DNA of 44,936 nt from Sphingomonas sp. Ant H11 (GTDB lineage: Bacteria > Pseudomonadota > Alphaproteobacteria > Sphingomonadales > Sphingomonadaceae), in NCBI RefSeq assembly GCF_000797515.1, contig NZ_JSBN01000094.1:1-44936 (forward strand). The letters run 5' to 3'. The translations under genes were made by a program, and so were the position numbers. The stretch's first letter is position 1. The number at the start of each line of letters is the position of its first letter. Of the stretch, positions 9,223-19,094 are shown piece after piece. The notes below the pieces were generated by a model, which worked only from the letters and a program-made list of their open reading frames with translations, was not told where the DNA came from and searched no databases.

Positions 9223-9613
9223 GCGGCGCTCCGGTGGTGGCGGTGAAGGCGACCTTGAGGATCGCGAAAAGGGCGATGGCGGCGGTGCCGAAAGTGAAGA
9301 AGTTGAGGATCAGCAGCCACGCGACGCGTGCTGCGCCGTGGACATAATCCTCGATCAGCACCTGCAGGCCGAGTCGGAAATGGTAGAAGACCGACACGAT
9401 CAGCAAGCCCATCGGGATCGCCGCCCAGGGCGATTGCAGCCAGCCGCGCGCGGTGTCGTAATCATAAGCAGGCATCCGCGCGATCGCGACGAAGAACCAG
9501 ACCATCAGGAACAGGTTTGCCGCTGCGGTGACACGCTGCGCCCACCAGTGATGCGCGCCTTCCTTGGCGCTGCCGAGGCCGCGCACGCGGCCGAGTTCGG
9601 TTCCATTGCCCAT
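9215..9613 (-). CDS. sdhD: Succinate dehydrogenase hydrophobic membrane anchor subunit
   Basis: The 132-residue anchor subunit of complex II has three hydrophobic segments (about residues 27-47, 58-77 and 88-115). The quinone and heme region includes [12 protein letters not shown] and [20 protein letters not shown], whose conserved His, Arg and Asp-Tyr residues match SdhD. It lies 1 nt from sdhC and overlaps sdhA by 8 nt, so the three genes form one transcript. The start is ATG at 9613. Confidence 0.94.
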   Translation of the reverse strand: MGNGTELGRVRGLGSAKEGAHHWWAQRVTAAANLFLMVWFFVAIARMPAYDYDTARGWLQSPWAAIPMGLLIVSVFYHFRLGLQVLIEDYVHGAARVAWLLILNFFTFGTAAIALFAILKVAFTATTGAPHA

Positions 9614-9614
9614 C

Positions 9615-10025
9615 TTATTTCACCATCAGCAAATAGGCCCAGAAGGCCACGGTCGCGAGGACCGAAAATACCATCGTCGCGATCGACCCGACGCGATTGC
9701 CCTTCAGTTCATAACCGGCCCCGGTATCCAGCACGAAATGGCGGATGCCGGTGGCGAGATGCTGAAAAAAGCACAGCGTCAAGCCGATGCCAAACAGATA
9801 GCCGAGCGCCCCGCCCAGCCATTCGCCAAACACGAAGGTGAAGGTCGCATAGCTCTTGGCACCACCGGCCAGCGCCGCGAGCCACCACACCAGCACCACG
9901 GTGCCGACCGTCGCCATGCCATCGCCGGTGATGCGGTGAACGATCGAGACGATCATGTGCGGACCCGGTTTCCAGATCGACAGATGCGGGCTGAGCGGGC
10001 GGGCGCGGGGAGCAGAGCTGGCCAA
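9615..10025 (-). CDS. sdhC: Succinate dehydrogenase cytochrome b556 subunit
   Basis: This is the 136-residue cytochrome b subunit of complex II. It contains RPLSPHLSIWKPG and SIVHRITGDGM at the N terminus, the usual SdhC signature, and the heme-ligand segment FQHLATGIRHFVLDTG, with three transmembrane helices. The start is taken as TTG at 10025 because no ATG precedes the conserved RPLSPHL motif; a GAGGA stretch lies about 10 nt upstream. It is the first gene of sdhCDA and diverges from the MCP genes across a gap of about 300 nt. Confidence 0.93.
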   Translation of the reverse strand: MASSAPRARPLSPHLSIWKPGPHMIVSIVHRITGDGMATVGTVVLVWWLAALAGGAKSYATFTFVFGEWLGGALGYLFGIGLTLCFFQHLATGIRHFVLDTGAGYELKGNRVGSIATMVFSVLATVAFWAYLLMVK

Positions 10026-10327
10026 GGCGGAACGTCCTCGTCGATTGATGGGTCGAAATGTGCGGTCTGATACAGGTGTGCTCTCTTAGACACCGAAGCG
10101 CGCGATGCAAGGTTTGTAGGCTGCTTGTGCGCATGCAATCGCTACATGCGCCCCCGGGCACTGGTGGCGAACATGCCGACATCGCCCGCAGCGCGGTTGG
10201 CCAGAGCGAATCGAAGGGGCGATCGTCGCAGGGCGGCAACCGCGCTTACCGCGCATTAACCAAATCGCGCTACGCCATGTGTCGGACCGTCCGCTTCATC
10301 GGTCATGCCAGACACGGAGTTTTCGCC
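10026..10327. other. Divergent intergenic region sdhC / MCP1
   Basis: These 302 nt hold the promoters of both units, but I see no convincing -35/-10 pair, operator or RNA gene. Short open frames here have no recognisable content. A GGAG at 10316-10319 is the likely ribosome site of MCP1. Confidence 0.5.
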
Positions 10328-11685
10328 TTGACCGTCAATGAATTGCCCAATCCCGGCACGGTTGCTGCGACGATCGACATCCGGGCGCGGCTGCGCGCGT
10401 TCGATTCCGACAATTCGCTGGAGAGTGCGGCACGCGACGTGTGGACGATCCTGGAGCCCGATGCCGCAGACATCGCGCTGGCGTTCTGGGCCCAGTGGCG
10501 GCGCGCGAGTCCCGGCGCGCAAAGCTGGCAACCGCATGAAGAAACCAAGATGGTCGAACTTGGCGTCACCTATCTGCGCCACCGTTTCTGCGACGTGTCC
10601 GGGCGCCTGTGGGTCGAGTCGATGGAGCGCTCGGTCGCCTCGGGCTACAAGGCGGGGGTCTCGACCATGGCTTTGCTGTCGATGACCTGCGCCAGCGATC
10701 GAGCCGCTCTGGAAATTCTGTTCAAGCGCGTGAAATCGGACGACCCGCGCTTGCCGACGTTCATTGATACGGTGATGCGCCTGACCGGCCTCGAAGCCGA
10801 GATCACCGTCGAAATCTACAACGCATTCCGCGCTCACACCGCGCGCGGCGAACGCGACCGGCTGGCGATCGACTTCCGCGAAGGAATCGCTGCCACAGTC
10901 GAACAGGCGACCCAGGAATCGGAAGTGCTGCGCGGCCAATCGGTCAAAACCTCCACCTCGGCGCGCGGAATGCTGGGCAAGACCAGCGAAGTCGCCGCAG
11001 CAGCCGAGCAATCGGCGATGGCGATGCGCGAAGCAGCGCAAACCGCCGCCGGGCTTATCCGCGCGATCGAGGACGCGCGCACCGAAGTCGAAGCCGCCGC
11101 CGAAATCGCGACGCGCGCCTCGTCCCAGGCTGGTGCTGCGGTCGCATGTCGGAGACGCTCAGCGACCACGCCAAGTCGATCGAATCGATCCTCGGTCTCA
11201 TCCGCGACATTGCCGGGCAGACCAATCTGCTCGCGCTCAACGCCACGATCGAGGCCGCCCGCGCGGGCGATGCCGGGCGCGGCTTTGCCGTGGTTGCGCA
11301 GGAAGTGAAGAGCCTCGCCAACCAGACCGCACGCGCGACCGACGACATCGCCGCCAAGATCGCCGCGATCCAGTCCGCCACGCGCTCGACGGTCGAGACC
11401 AACGCCTCGATCAAGGCGACCGTTTCGGAAGTGCAGGAAAGCGCCAACCGCATCCGCTATGCGATGGAAGCGCAGGCGCAGACCGTCACCGCGATCACCG
11501 CCGCCGTCGATGAAACCGCGCTGGCCGCGGATTCGATGTCCAACACCATCACCGCGATCCGCGAGGACACCGAAAGCGTTGCCTCCGAGATCGACCGCGT
11601 CGGGCGCGGTTTCGACTCGCTCGATACGAAACTTGGCATGCTCAAGAACAGCGCGAGCGAATTCGTCGCGAAAGTCGCTGCATGA
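10328..11685 (+). CDS. Soluble methyl-accepting chemotaxis-type receptor 1, frame broken
   Basis: This cytoplasmic MCP-type sensor has no transmembrane segment. About 190 residues of mostly helical sensor sequence ([26 protein letters not shown] and following) resemble globin-coupled sensors in layout, though a heme His is not obvious. A signalling hairpin with [27 protein letters not shown] follows in two pieces and would contact CheA/CheW. A one-base deletion next to 11144 breaks the frame: the neighbouring paralog reads GTCGGCATG where this copy reads GTCGCATG. Restored length is about 452 residues. A TTG start at 10328, 8 nt after GGAG, is preferred; ATG 10277 is an alternative. Confidence 0.82.
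10958..11582 (+). repeat. MCP signalling-module repeat, copy 1
   Basis: These 625 nt are nearly identical to 12356-12981 (626 nt); the one-base length difference is the frameshift at 11144. It covers the adaptation and signalling helices of both receptors and ends sharply at the shared GAAAGCGTTGC. Tandem duplication or gene conversion is likely. Confidence 0.9.
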
Positions 11686-11704
11686 GCCCTGGAGAGGATC
11701 TGAC

Positions 11705-13084
11705 ATGGCTGGAAGCGGGACGCCCGAGGGCGCGACCGCCGGCGGGTGGAGTGGCGTAAGCCGCACTGCCGCCGCGCGCGTCGCGGACTATGATTGGGAT
11801 GGCAGTGTCGCCGCCGCCTCCGCCGAAATTGCGGACGCCATCGTCGGCCATGAAGGCGAAATCGCGCGCGCTTTCTGGGAGTATTATCTCTCGCTGCCGC
11901 AAACGGCGCATATCCGGGGGTTCTTCACGCCCGACTATCTGTCCGCGCGCGTGGCGCACAGCGCAAAATATACCCGCGCCAAATATGCCGCGCCGCTGGA
12001 CGACGATTGGATGCGCATGGCGATCCGCCACGCCACCGATTCGCAAAAGGCCAATATTCCGTTGCCAGCGCTGCTGACCTCGTTGAGCTTCGCGCATAGC
12101 CGTACGCTCGAACGGATCGAGGCGAAGCTCGGGATGGGGTCCCCCCGGCTGCGGGTGCTGGCGGATTGCGTGCAGCGACTTGGGCTGGTTGAGGCCGACG
12201 TCATGGCATCGCATCTCGGCGCACGCGATGCCGAGCGGGCCCGCGACGAGCGCCGCACGCGGTCAAGCGCGTTCAGCGCGACCATCGCCGGATCGATCGA
12301 GGGCACCGCCGCGCTCGGCAATCGCATCCGCATTCAGGCGCAGGGCGCTGCGCGATCGGCGCGCGGGATGCTGGGCAAGACCAGCGAAGTCGCGGCTGCG
12401 GCCGAGCAATCGGCGATGGCGATGCGCGAAGCCGCACAGACCGCCGCCGGGCTGATCCGCGCGATCGAGGATGCGCGCACCGAGGTCGAAGCCGCCGCCG
12501 AAATCGCGACCCGCGCCTCGACTCAGGCGGGGGCTGCGGTCGGCATGTCGGAGACGCTCAGCGACCATGCCAAGTCGATCGAATCGATCCTCGGGCTCAT
12601 TCGCGACATTGCCGGGCAGACCAACCTCCTCGCGCTCAACGCCACGATCGAGGCCGCGCGCGCTGGCGATGCCGGGCGCGGCTTTGCCGTCGTTGCGCAG
12701 GAAGTGAAGAGCCTCGCCAGCCAGACCGCCCGCGCCACCGACGACATCGCCGCCAAGATCGCCGCGATCCAGTCGGCCACGCGCTCGACCGTCGCGACCA
12801 ACGCCTCGATCAAATCGACCGTGGCCGAGGTGCAGGAAAGCGCCAACCGCATCCGCTACGCGATGGAGGCACAGGCGCAGACCGTCACCGCGATCACCGC
12901 CGCCGTCGACGAAACCGCGCTCGCCGCCGATTCGATGTCTAACACGATCACCGCGATCCGCGAGGACACCGAAAGCGTTGCGGGGGAAATCGAAACGCTC
13001 GAACACGATTTCGGCGAGGTCGATGATCGTCTTGGGGGCCTGAAGCGCGCCGCTGATACCTTCTCGGCCAGCGTCGCGGCCTGA
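11705..13084 (+). CDS. Soluble methyl-accepting chemotaxis-type receptor 2
   Basis: This intact 459-residue paralog of the preceding gene also lacks membrane segments. The first ~190 residues (REGION with [56 protein letters not shown]) form a helical sensor related to, but clearly diverged from, that of receptor 1, and look globin-coupled-sensor-like. The signalling half is almost identical to the first copy, with the hairpin [20 protein letters not shown] and an alternating helix up to FSASVAA. A GGAGAGGA lies upstream of the ATG at 11705. The gap to receptor 1 is 19 nt, so the two are cotranscribed. The ligand is unknown; oxygen or redox sensing is possible. Confidence 0.87.
   Translation: MAGSGTPEGATAGGWSGVSRTAAARVADYDWDGSVAAASAEIADAIVGHEGEIARAFWEYYLSLPQTAHIRGFFTPDYLSARVAHSAKYTRAKYAAPLDDDWMRMAIRHATDSQKANIPLPALLTSLSFAHSRTLERIEAKLGMGSPRLRVLADCVQRLGLVEADVMASHLGARDAERARDERRTRSSAFSATIAGSIEGTAALGNRIRIQAQGAARSARGMLGKTSEVAAAAEQSAMAMREAAQTAAGLIRAIEDARTEVEAAAEIATRASTQAGAAVGMSETLSDHAKSIESILGLIRDIAGQTNLLALNATIEAARAGDAGRGFAVVAQEVKSLASQTARATDDIAAKIAAIQSATRSTVATNASIKSTVAEVQESANRIRYAMEAQAQTVTAITAAVDETALAADSMSNTITAIREDTESVAGEIETLEHDFGEVDDRLGGLKRAADTFSASVAA
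12356..12981 (+). repeat. MCP signalling-module repeat, copy 2
   Basis: The partner of 10958-11582. Its reading frame is intact, which makes it the reference for the one-base deletion in copy 1. Confidence 0.9.
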
Positions 13085-13145
13085 CCGCGCGCCATCACGA
13101 GCGAGCGATATGGCGGCGACCGCGATCGCCCGCTACACCGGGCGC

Positions 13146-13844
13146 ATGACCCATATTCTCCTCACCGGTTCCTCGCGCGGTATCGGTGCCGCGACGCTGA
13201 CGGCGCTACAGGCGGCTGGTGCCACCGTCATCGGACAGGGGACCGCAAGCGGCATCCCGGCCGACTTTGCCGATCCGGCGGCACCGCGCGCGCTGTGGGA
13301 CGCGGCGCTCGCCGCGCATGGCGGGCGGATCGACGTGCTGATCAACAATGCCGGGGTGTTCGAAGCCAATCCGATCACGCGCGACGATGCCGCCTGGGTT
13401 GCGGAATGGGAGCGCACAATGCGCATCAACCTGACCGCCGCCGCGGAATTGTGCCGCCTCGCGGTGCTGCACTGGCAGGACCGTGGGACCGGTGGGCGGA
13501 TCGTCAACATCGCCAGCCGCGCCGCCTATCGCGGCGATTCGCCGCAGCATTGGCATTATGCCGCGTCCAAAGCGGGCATGGTCGCGATGACCAAGAGCAT
13601 CGCGCGCGGCTATGCCAAGGACGGCATTCTTGCCTTTGCGGTCTGTCCCGGCTTCACCATGACCGGCATGGCCGAAGAGTATCTGGAGAGTCGCGGCGGG
13701 GACAAATTGCTCGCCGACATTCCGCTCGGCCGCGTGGCTAGCCCCGAGGAAGTCGCCGAGGTCGCCCGCTTCCTCGCACTCGATGCGCCGCCATCGATGA
13801 CGGGCGCAGTGCTCGACGTGAACGGCGCGAGCTACGTGCGCTAA
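13146..13844 (+). CDS. SDR family oxidoreductase
   Basis: The 232-residue classical SDR has TGSSRGIGAATL at the N terminus, VLINNAGVFEANP, the catalytic Ser in NIASRAAYRG and YAASKAGMVAM, and the terminal GAVLDVNGASYVR. The substrate is unknown. The frame is open from 13110, but MTHILLTGSSRG at ATG 13146 fits the family start. It is 61 nt after MCP2 and converges tail to tail with the MocA-like gene, leaving 1 nt between the stop codons. It has no obvious link to either neighbour. Confidence 0.88.
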   Translation: MTHILLTGSSRGIGAATLTALQAAGATVIGQGTASGIPADFADPAAPRALWDAALAAHGGRIDVLINNAGVFEANPITRDDAAWVAEWERTMRINLTAAAELCRLAVLHWQDRGTGGRIVNIASRAAYRGDSPQHWHYAASKAGMVAMTKSIARGYAKDGILAFAVCPGFTMTGMAEEYLESRGGDKLLADIPLGRVASPEEVAEVARFLALDAPPSMTGAVLDVNGASYVR

Positions 13845-13845
13845 G

Positions 13846-14421
13846 TCAACGCAACGCGCGCAAGCGTTCGAGATCCTCGGGCCGGTCGATATCGAGCAAT
13901 TCGGCCTCGGGCGCGATCACATGCCGCCCGGCCCGCACCATTGCGCGACCGCCTTCATCGCCGCTCAGCGTCATCAGCGCATCGAACTGATCGACCCCGA
14001 ACAATGCGGGCGGGCTGCTGTGAACCCCGTTACTCGACGCGACCACCGCATCCGGGCCGCTCGCCGCCTCGAGCAAGCGGTGGATGTGCGTCGCGGTCAC
14101 GCGCGGCATATCGGCCAGAGCGATCACCACCGCTGCGCAGCCAATCTCGCGCGCCGCCGCGACGCCGAGCTTGACCGATCCCGACATGCCGTCATCGGGA
14201 TTGTGATTGTGGAGCACGGCATAGCCCCGGCTGGCGAAATCGAGCTCGGTGCCCGAACATACCACGAAGCGCGCCTTGAACGGCACGTCCTCCAGCGCAG
14301 TGACGACATGATAGGCCAGCGGCTTGCCGAGAAAGGGTTCCTGCAATTTGTCCGCGTCACCGAACCGGCGCGATCGCCCGGCCGCGAGCAGGATCAGCAC
14401 GCACTCTTCGACCGCGATCAT
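13846..14421 (-). CDS. MocA-like molybdenum cofactor nucleotidyltransferase
   Basis: The 191-residue protein is a MobA/MocA-type NTP transferase. It carries the nucleotide-binding LLAAGRSRRFGDADKL, the GMSGSVKLGVAAA segment and IALADMPRVTATHI, typical of MocA, the CTP:molybdopterin cytidylyltransferase that makes the cytosine-dinucleotide cofactor used by xanthine-oxidase-family enzymes. It is the last gene of paoA-paoB-paoC-xdhC-mocA on the minus strand, 4 nt from xdhC. In E. coli, MocA provides the cofactor for PaoABC, so the arrangement fits a self-contained maturation set. The start is ATG 14421. Confidence 0.85.
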   Translation of the reverse strand: MIAVEECVLILLAAGRSRRFGDADKLQEPFLGKPLAYHVVTALEDVPFKARFVVCSGTELDFASRGYAVLHNHNPDDGMSGSVKLGVAAAREIGCAAVVIALADMPRVTATHIHRLLEAASGPDAVVASSNGVHSSPPALFGVDQFDALMTLSGDEGGRAMVRAGRHVIAPEAELLDIDRPEDLERLRALR

Positions 14422-14425
14422 CGCT

Positions 14426-15346
14426 TCAGTCCTTCCGGTTGAACGCTCCTACCATGGCCGCCGCGATCGACAGCGCGATTTCGGCGGGGCCGATCGCGCC
14501 GATATCGAGCCCGACCGGCGCATCGATGCGATCGATGTCCGTGTCTGCAACGCCCGCCGCCGCCAAACGCTCCCGCCGTGCGGCATGGCTGCGGCGCGAA
14601 CCGAGCGCGCCGACATAGGCGGTGGGCCGCGCAAGTGCTGCAACCAGCGCCGGATCGTCGATCTTGGTGTCGTGGCTGAGCGTGACCACCGCGCTTGCCG
14701 GACCCGGGTCGAGCGCTTCGATCGCCTCGTCGGGCCAGCGATCGTCGAGCGTGACGCCGGGGAAACGCTCCTCGGTCAGGAAGCGCGCACGCGGATCGAT
14801 GATCGTCACCTGGATGCCCAATTGCCGCGCGAGACCAGCCAGCGCCTGCGCGATCTGCACCGCACCGACGATGAACAGCCGCCGCGGCGGATCATAGCGA
14901 TTGACGAACGCCGCGCCCTCCAGCGGGCGCAGCGAACTTTGCCCGCTGGCAAGATCGGTCGACACCGCCAACGCCTCGCCGCTCGCCTGCGCCTCGGCAA
15001 TGCGGTCGAACAGTTCGGGGTCGAAGCCTTCGGCCGATACCGGCTGCACCAGCACGGAAATCTCGCCGCCGCACGGCAGGCCGACTTCCCAGGCGGCGGC
15101 ATCGGCCACGCCATAGTTTTTGAGCTGGAACGGCGCGCCCGCAATCACCTCGGCGGCGGTCGCCAAGATGTCGCTCTCGACACAGCCGCCCGACACCGAG
15201 CCTTCAAACCGCCCGTCGGCATGGACGATCATATGGCTGCCACGCGGGCGCGGGGCCGATCCCCAGGTCGATACCACCGTGGCGAGCGCGAGCGGCGCGC
15301 CCTTCCACTGCGCGGCGGCGTTCAGCACGGAATCGTTATCGGCCAT
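14426..15346 (-). CDS. XdhC/CoxI family molybdoenzyme maturation factor
   Basis: This is a 306-residue XdhC/PaoD-type chaperone that binds the sulfurated molybdenum cofactor and loads it into the partner enzyme. It has the N-terminal domain with VVSTWGSAPRPRGSHM and GSVSGGCVESDI, including the conserved Cys, and a C-terminal Rossmann domain with RLFIVGAVQIAQALAGLA, VVTLSHDTKIDDPAL and YVGALGSRRSHAARR. Two ATGs occur at 15349 and 15346; the second is spaced about 6 nt from AGGAG and gives MADNDSVLN. It lies 35 nt downstream of paoC, beyond a strong hairpin. Confidence 0.9.
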   Translation of the reverse strand: MADNDSVLNAAAQWKGAPLALATVVSTWGSAPRPRGSHMIVHADGRFEGSVSGGCVESDILATAAEVIAGAPFQLKNYGVADAAAWEVGLPCGGEISVLVQPVSAEGFDPELFDRIAEAQASGEALAVSTDLASGQSSLRPLEGAAFVNRYDPPRRLFIVGAVQIAQALAGLARQLGIQVTIIDPRARFLTEERFPGVTLDDRWPDEAIEALDPGPASAVVTLSHDTKIDDPALVAALARPTAYVGALGSRRSHAARRERLAAAGVADTDIDRIDAPVGLDIGAIGPAEIALSIAAAMVGAFNRKD

Positions 15347-15359
15347 CATCTTCTCCTGA

Positions 15360-15380
15360 TCCTCCCCGTTCCGGGGAGGA
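15360..15380 (-). terminator. Hairpin between paoC and xdhC
   Basis: TCCTCCCCG/CGGGGAGGA is a 9-bp stem with a 3-nt loop, 1 nt past the paoC stop. No T-run follows. It probably trims or attenuates the transcript so that the chaperone genes are made in lower amount than the enzyme subunits. Confidence 0.55.
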
Positions 15381-15381
15381 G

Positions 15382-17589
15382 TCACATTTCCGGCAAACCG
15401 GACACTATCTTGTCGAGCGTCAGCGGAAAGTCGCGTACGCGCACGCCGCAGGCATTGTAGATCGCGTTGGTCACCGCCGCGCCCGCGCCGGAAATCGACA
15501 ATTCGCCCAATCCCTTCACCCCGATCGGATTGGCATGGGTGTCGATCTCTTCGAGGAACAGCACGTCGAGCGGCGGCACGTCGGCATGGCTCGGCACATG
15601 ATATTCGCCCAGGTCATGGTTGACGAACTGGCCGTGGCGCTGGTCGAGCACCGCTTCCTCCATCAGCGCATAGCCAATGCCCCAGATCATCCCGCCAATC
15701 GCCTGGCTGCGCGCCAGCTTCGCGTTGAGGATTCGCCCGGCCTCGAACACGCCAAGCATGCGCCGCACGCGCACTTCGCCCGTCACGGCATTCACCGCAA
15801 CTTCGGCGAATTGCGCACCGTGCGCCGCCTGGCTGAAGGTGCGGGCATTGGAGCCTTGCGAAATCTTGCCCATCGCCACCAGCGGCGCGTCACCAACCAG
15901 TTCGGCGAGCGGCACGCGCCGGTTGCCGGCGACCGCATGACCGTCCTTCAACGTCATGTCCTGCGCCTTGGCCCCCATCCGCTCGGCCAGCGTCGCGACG
16001 ATGTCCTCGCACGCCAGCGCGACCGAGGACCCCGCGCTCGCCGCACCGAACGACCCGCCCGAGCCCGCGCCCGGCGGCAAATCGGTATCGCCCAGGATCA
16101 CGTCGATCTGCTCCATCGGCAGCCCCAGCGCCTCGCCCGCAATCTGCGCGAGGATCGTGTAGCTGCCAGTGCCGATATCGGTCATGTCGGTTTCGATCCG
16201 CGCGCGGCCATCGGGCGACAGCGTCACGCGCGCTTCCGAATCGACCAGCAGGTTGATCCGCACCGCTGCCGACACGCCCATGCCGATCAGCCATTCACCT
16301 TCGCGCACCTGCCCCGGTTGCGCCGAACGCTTGGCCCAGCCAAAGGCCTCCGCCCCGCGATCAAGACAAGCGACCAGCCCGCGCGTCGAAAAGGGCGCAC
16401 CCGTCATCGGATCGACCTTCGGCTCGTTCAGCTTGCGAAAGTCGATCGGATCGCGGCCCAGCGCCTCGGCCATCTCGTCCATCGCGCTTTCCAGAGCGAG
16501 CGTGCCGACCGCCTCGCCCGGCGCGCGCACCGCGCCCGCCATCACCATGTCGAGCGTGACCACCTTGTGGCTGAAATGCCGGACCGGTGCCTCGTAAAGC
16601 GAGATCGACCCCAAAGCGACCGGCTCCATGAAACCGCCATCGGGACCTTGGCTAATGACACTGTCATGCCCGACCGCCAGCAGCTTGCCCTCTTCGGTCG
16701 CGGCGAGGCGGATGCGCTGATGGGTGTCGGTGCGGCGATACACGTTGTGGAACAATTGGCGGCGCGCCATCGCGATCTTGACCGGACGCCCGAGCTTCTG
16801 CGCGGCGATTGCCGCCAGCACCGCATCCGGCCCCAGCATCTTTCCGCCGAAGCCACCGCCAATATAGGGTGACAGGATTCGCACCTTTTCGTCGGCAACG
16901 CCCAGCGACTTGGCCAGCACTTGCCGCGCGACCTTGAGGATCTGCAGACTGGAATGCAGCGTCAGCGAATCGCCATTCCAGATCGCAACCGAGGCGTGCG
17001 GCTCCATCGCGGCATGGACGTGGTTGGGCGTGGTATAGATTTGGTCGATCGTCACCGCCGCCTGCGCCATGGCGGCTTCGATATCGCCCTTGGCAATGTC
17101 CTGCAGCCGCGAATCCTTGGGCGGGCCGCTCGCTTTGTCGATATCGGCCATCGTGTCGAAATGGCCGGGTTCGATGGCGACATGCACGCGCACCGCCTTC
17201 GCCGCCGCGCGCGCCGCCTCGAAACTGGTCGCCACCGCAACGCCGACGACCTGATCCCAATGGTCGATCTCGTCGTTCCCTGTATGAGCCGGGCCGAACG
17301 CCGCCGCCTGGCGCGGGATGCGCGGATCATCGACGATGATGTCGAGCACATCGGGTAGCGCGCGCGCGGCATCGGTATCGATGCCCGTCACCTTACCCTT
17401 GGCGGCGGGCGCTGTGATCAGATAGCCGTACGCCACCTCGCCTTCGACCAGATGCTCATAACCATAATGTGCCGCGCCGCTGACCTTGAGCGCGCCTTCG
17501 CTGCGGTCAAGCGCGGCACCGAGCACGCCTTGCACGCCGCGATCCATTGCGAGGCCGGGATGATCGGCATCCATCGTAAAGTCGCTCAT
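15382..17589 (-). CDS. paoC: Molybdopterin-binding aldehyde/xanthine dehydrogenase large subunit
   Basis: This is the 735-residue molybdenum-binding subunit of the xanthine oxidase family, PaoC/YagR-like, which oxidises aldehydes or N-heterocycles. It shows [22 protein letters not shown] at the N terminus in two parts, the cofactor segments [31 protein letters not shown] and [15 protein letters not shown], and the catalytic-Glu motif [15 protein letters not shown] near the C terminus. It starts at ATG 17589, overlapping the corrected stop of paoB by ATGA. A frame running on through paoB arises only from a frameshift there. No Tat leader is present in this subunit. Confidence 0.93.
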   Translation of the reverse strand: MSDFTMDADHPGLAMDRGVQGVLGAALDRSEGALKVSGAAHYGYEHLVEGEVAYGYLITAPAAKGKVTGIDTDAARALPDVLDIIVDDPRIPRQAAAFGPAHTGNDEIDHWDQVVGVAVATSFEAARAAAKAVRVHVAIEPGHFDTMADIDKASGPPKDSRLQDIAKGDIEAAMAQAAVTIDQIYTTPNHVHAAMEPHASVAIWNGDSLTLHSSLQILKVARQVLAKSLGVADEKVRILSPYIGGGFGGKMLGPDAVLAAIAAQKLGRPVKIAMARRQLFHNVYRRTDTHQRIRLAATEEGKLLAVGHDSVISQGPDGGFMEPVALGSISLYEAPVRHFSHKVVTLDMVMAGAVRAPGEAVGTLALESAMDEMAEALGRDPIDFRKLNEPKVDPMTGAPFSTRGLVACLDRGAEAFGWAKRSAQPGQVREGEWLIGMGVSAAVRINLLVDSEARVTLSPDGRARIETDMTDIGTGSYTILAQIAGEALGLPMEQIDVILGDTDLPPGAGSGGSFGAASAGSSVALACEDIVATLAERMGAKAQDMTLKDGHAVAGNRRVPLAELVGDAPLVAMGKISQGSNARTFSQAAHGAQFAEVAVNAVTGEVRVRRMLGVFEAGRILNAKLARSQAIGGMIWGIGYALMEEAVLDQRHGQFVNHDLGEYHVPSHADVPPLDVLFLEEIDTHANPIGVKGLGELSISGAGAAVTNAIYNACGVRVRDFPLTLDKIVSGLPEM

Positions 17590-18561
17590 GCACCTGCTCC
17601 TGTCAGCGTGCGCAGCGTCGCGATCAGCGTCCGGCGCGCGAGCGGTATCTTGAAATCGTTCGCGCCGTGGCCCCCTGGCGTCGGCCAGCAGCGCATCCGC
17701 CGCAGCCGCAAACACGGCGTCACTCGGCGCTTGCCCGACCAGCGCGGCCTCGACCGCCGAGTCGCGCCACGGCATCGGCGCAAGCCCGCCAAACGCCAGC
17801 GCGGCGGAGGCGATCTTCCCGTCCACAACCGCAACCACCCCCGCCACCGACACCAAGGCAAAGGCATAAGACGCGCGGTCGCGCACCTTGCGATAGGCCT
17901 GCGCACCGGCAGGCGGCACGGGCAGTTCGACATGGGTGATGAGTTCGCCCGGCCGGAGCACCGTCTCGATTTCGGGCGTATCCCCCGGCAAGCGATAGAA
18001 ATCGCCGATCGCGATCCGGCGCTTGTCACCGTCAGAGGTGAGCGTGACGATCGTCGCATCCAGCGCGCGCAAGGCCACCGCCATGTCGCTGGGGTTGGTG
18101 GCGATGCACTGCTCGCTGGTCCCGAGAATCGCGAGATTGCGGTTGAACCCGTCCATCGCCGAACAGCCCGCGCCGGGGTCGCGCTTGTTGCACGCCATCG
18201 CGGTATCATAGAAATACGGGCAACGCGTGCGCTGGAGCAGATTGCCGCCGGTCGTGGCCTTGTTGCGCAATTGCCCGGAGGCTCCAGCGAGCAAAGCGCG
18301 GCTCAGCACCGGATAATCGGCGATCACCTGCATGTTCGCAGCAAGGTCGCTATTGGGCACCAACGCCCCGATCGTCAGCCCGCCATCGCCGCGCCGCTCG
18401 ACCCGTGCGAGATCGAGCCGGCTGATGTCGACCAGTTTCTCCGGCGTTTCGATCTGCAGCTTCATCAGATCGAGCAAATTGGTGCCGCCCGCAATGAAGC
18501 GGCCACCGGCGGCGACCGCAGCTTCGGGGCTCTCGGCGCGGCTGTAGGTGAAGGTCTTCAT
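17586..18561 (-). CDS. paoB: FAD-binding subunit PaoB, frame broken near its end
   Basis: The FAD-binding subunit of a PaoABC-type enzyme passes electrons from the [2Fe-2S] subunit. It has the FAD motif [18 protein letters not shown] and the extra four-Cys segment of this family ([20 protein letters not shown], then [11 protein letters not shown]) that binds an additional [4Fe-4S] cluster in E. coli PaoB. The five-C run at 17671-17675 has one base too many: after ADARG, the neighbouring frame continues [15 protein letters not shown] and stops at 17586, overlapping paoC by ATGA. The restored length is 324 residues. The 1081-residue fusion with paoC in the raw frame is an artefact of this indel. 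Confidence 0.92.
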
Positions 18562-19058
18562 GCGCGCTCCGCCCCCGCGACTTCGGCAATGGCATCGACG
18601 ATATTGGGATAGGCCGAACAGCGACACAGATTGCCGCTCATCCGCTCCGAAATCTCAGCCCCGTCGAGCGTGACCGTTTCCAGATCGGCACTGACATGGC
18701 TCGGCCAGCCCTTGGCCATCTCATCGAGCATCCCGACCGCCGAACAAATCTGCCCCGGCGTGCAATAGCCGCATTGATAACCGTCATGTTTGATGAAGGC
18801 GGCCTGCAGCGGATGCAGGTCCTCTGCGCTGCCAAGTCCTTCTATCGTCAGAATGTCATCATCCTGATGCATCACCGCCAAAGTGAGACATGCATTGATC
18901 CGTCGGCCGTTGACCAGCACCGTGCACGCACCGCACTGGCCATGGTCGCAGCCCTTCTTCGTTCCCGTCAGCCCGAGATGTTCGCGTAGCACATCGAGCA
19001 GTGAGGCACGGATATCGGGCTCGACCGTATGGGTCGCGCCATTGATGGTGAAATGCAT
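18558..19058 (-). CDS. paoA: [2Fe-2S] subunit PaoA-like
   Basis: This 166-residue small subunit carries two [2Fe-2S] clusters. The plant-ferredoxin-type ligands are [12 protein letters not shown] and NACLT; the C-terminal helical-bundle cluster is [12 protein letters not shown] and [10 protein letters not shown]. It starts at ATG 19058 ([12 protein letters not shown]), giving a compact protein with no Tat signal, unlike E. coli PaoA, so this enzyme is probably cytoplasmic. Its stop overlaps the paoB start by ATGA. It is the first gene of the operon and diverges from the GDPD gene across only 36 nt. Confidence 0.93.
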   Translation of the reverse strand: MHFTINGATHTVEPDIRASLLDVLREHLGLTGTKKGCDHGQCGACTVLVNGRRINACLTLAVMHQDDDILTIEGLGSAEDLHPLQAAFIKHDGYQCGYCTPGQICSAVGMLDEMAKGWPSHVSADLETVTLDGAEISERMSGNLCRCSAYPNIVDAIAEVAGAERA

Positions 19059-19094
19059 TGAGGCTCGCCTCCCGTTGAGCTTGGGGTAACGATT

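Noticed and set aside
7372..9246. Long plus-strand open frame antisense to sdhA (about 620 codons)
   Set aside because: High GC gives long antisense frames. The product is Arg/His-rich without family motifs, while the minus strand carries a complete sdhA.
15382..18627. A 1081-residue fusion of FAD and molybdenum subunits
   Set aside because: It results from an extra base in the C run at 17671-17675. The other frame gives a normal PaoB end with an ATGA overlap to paoC.
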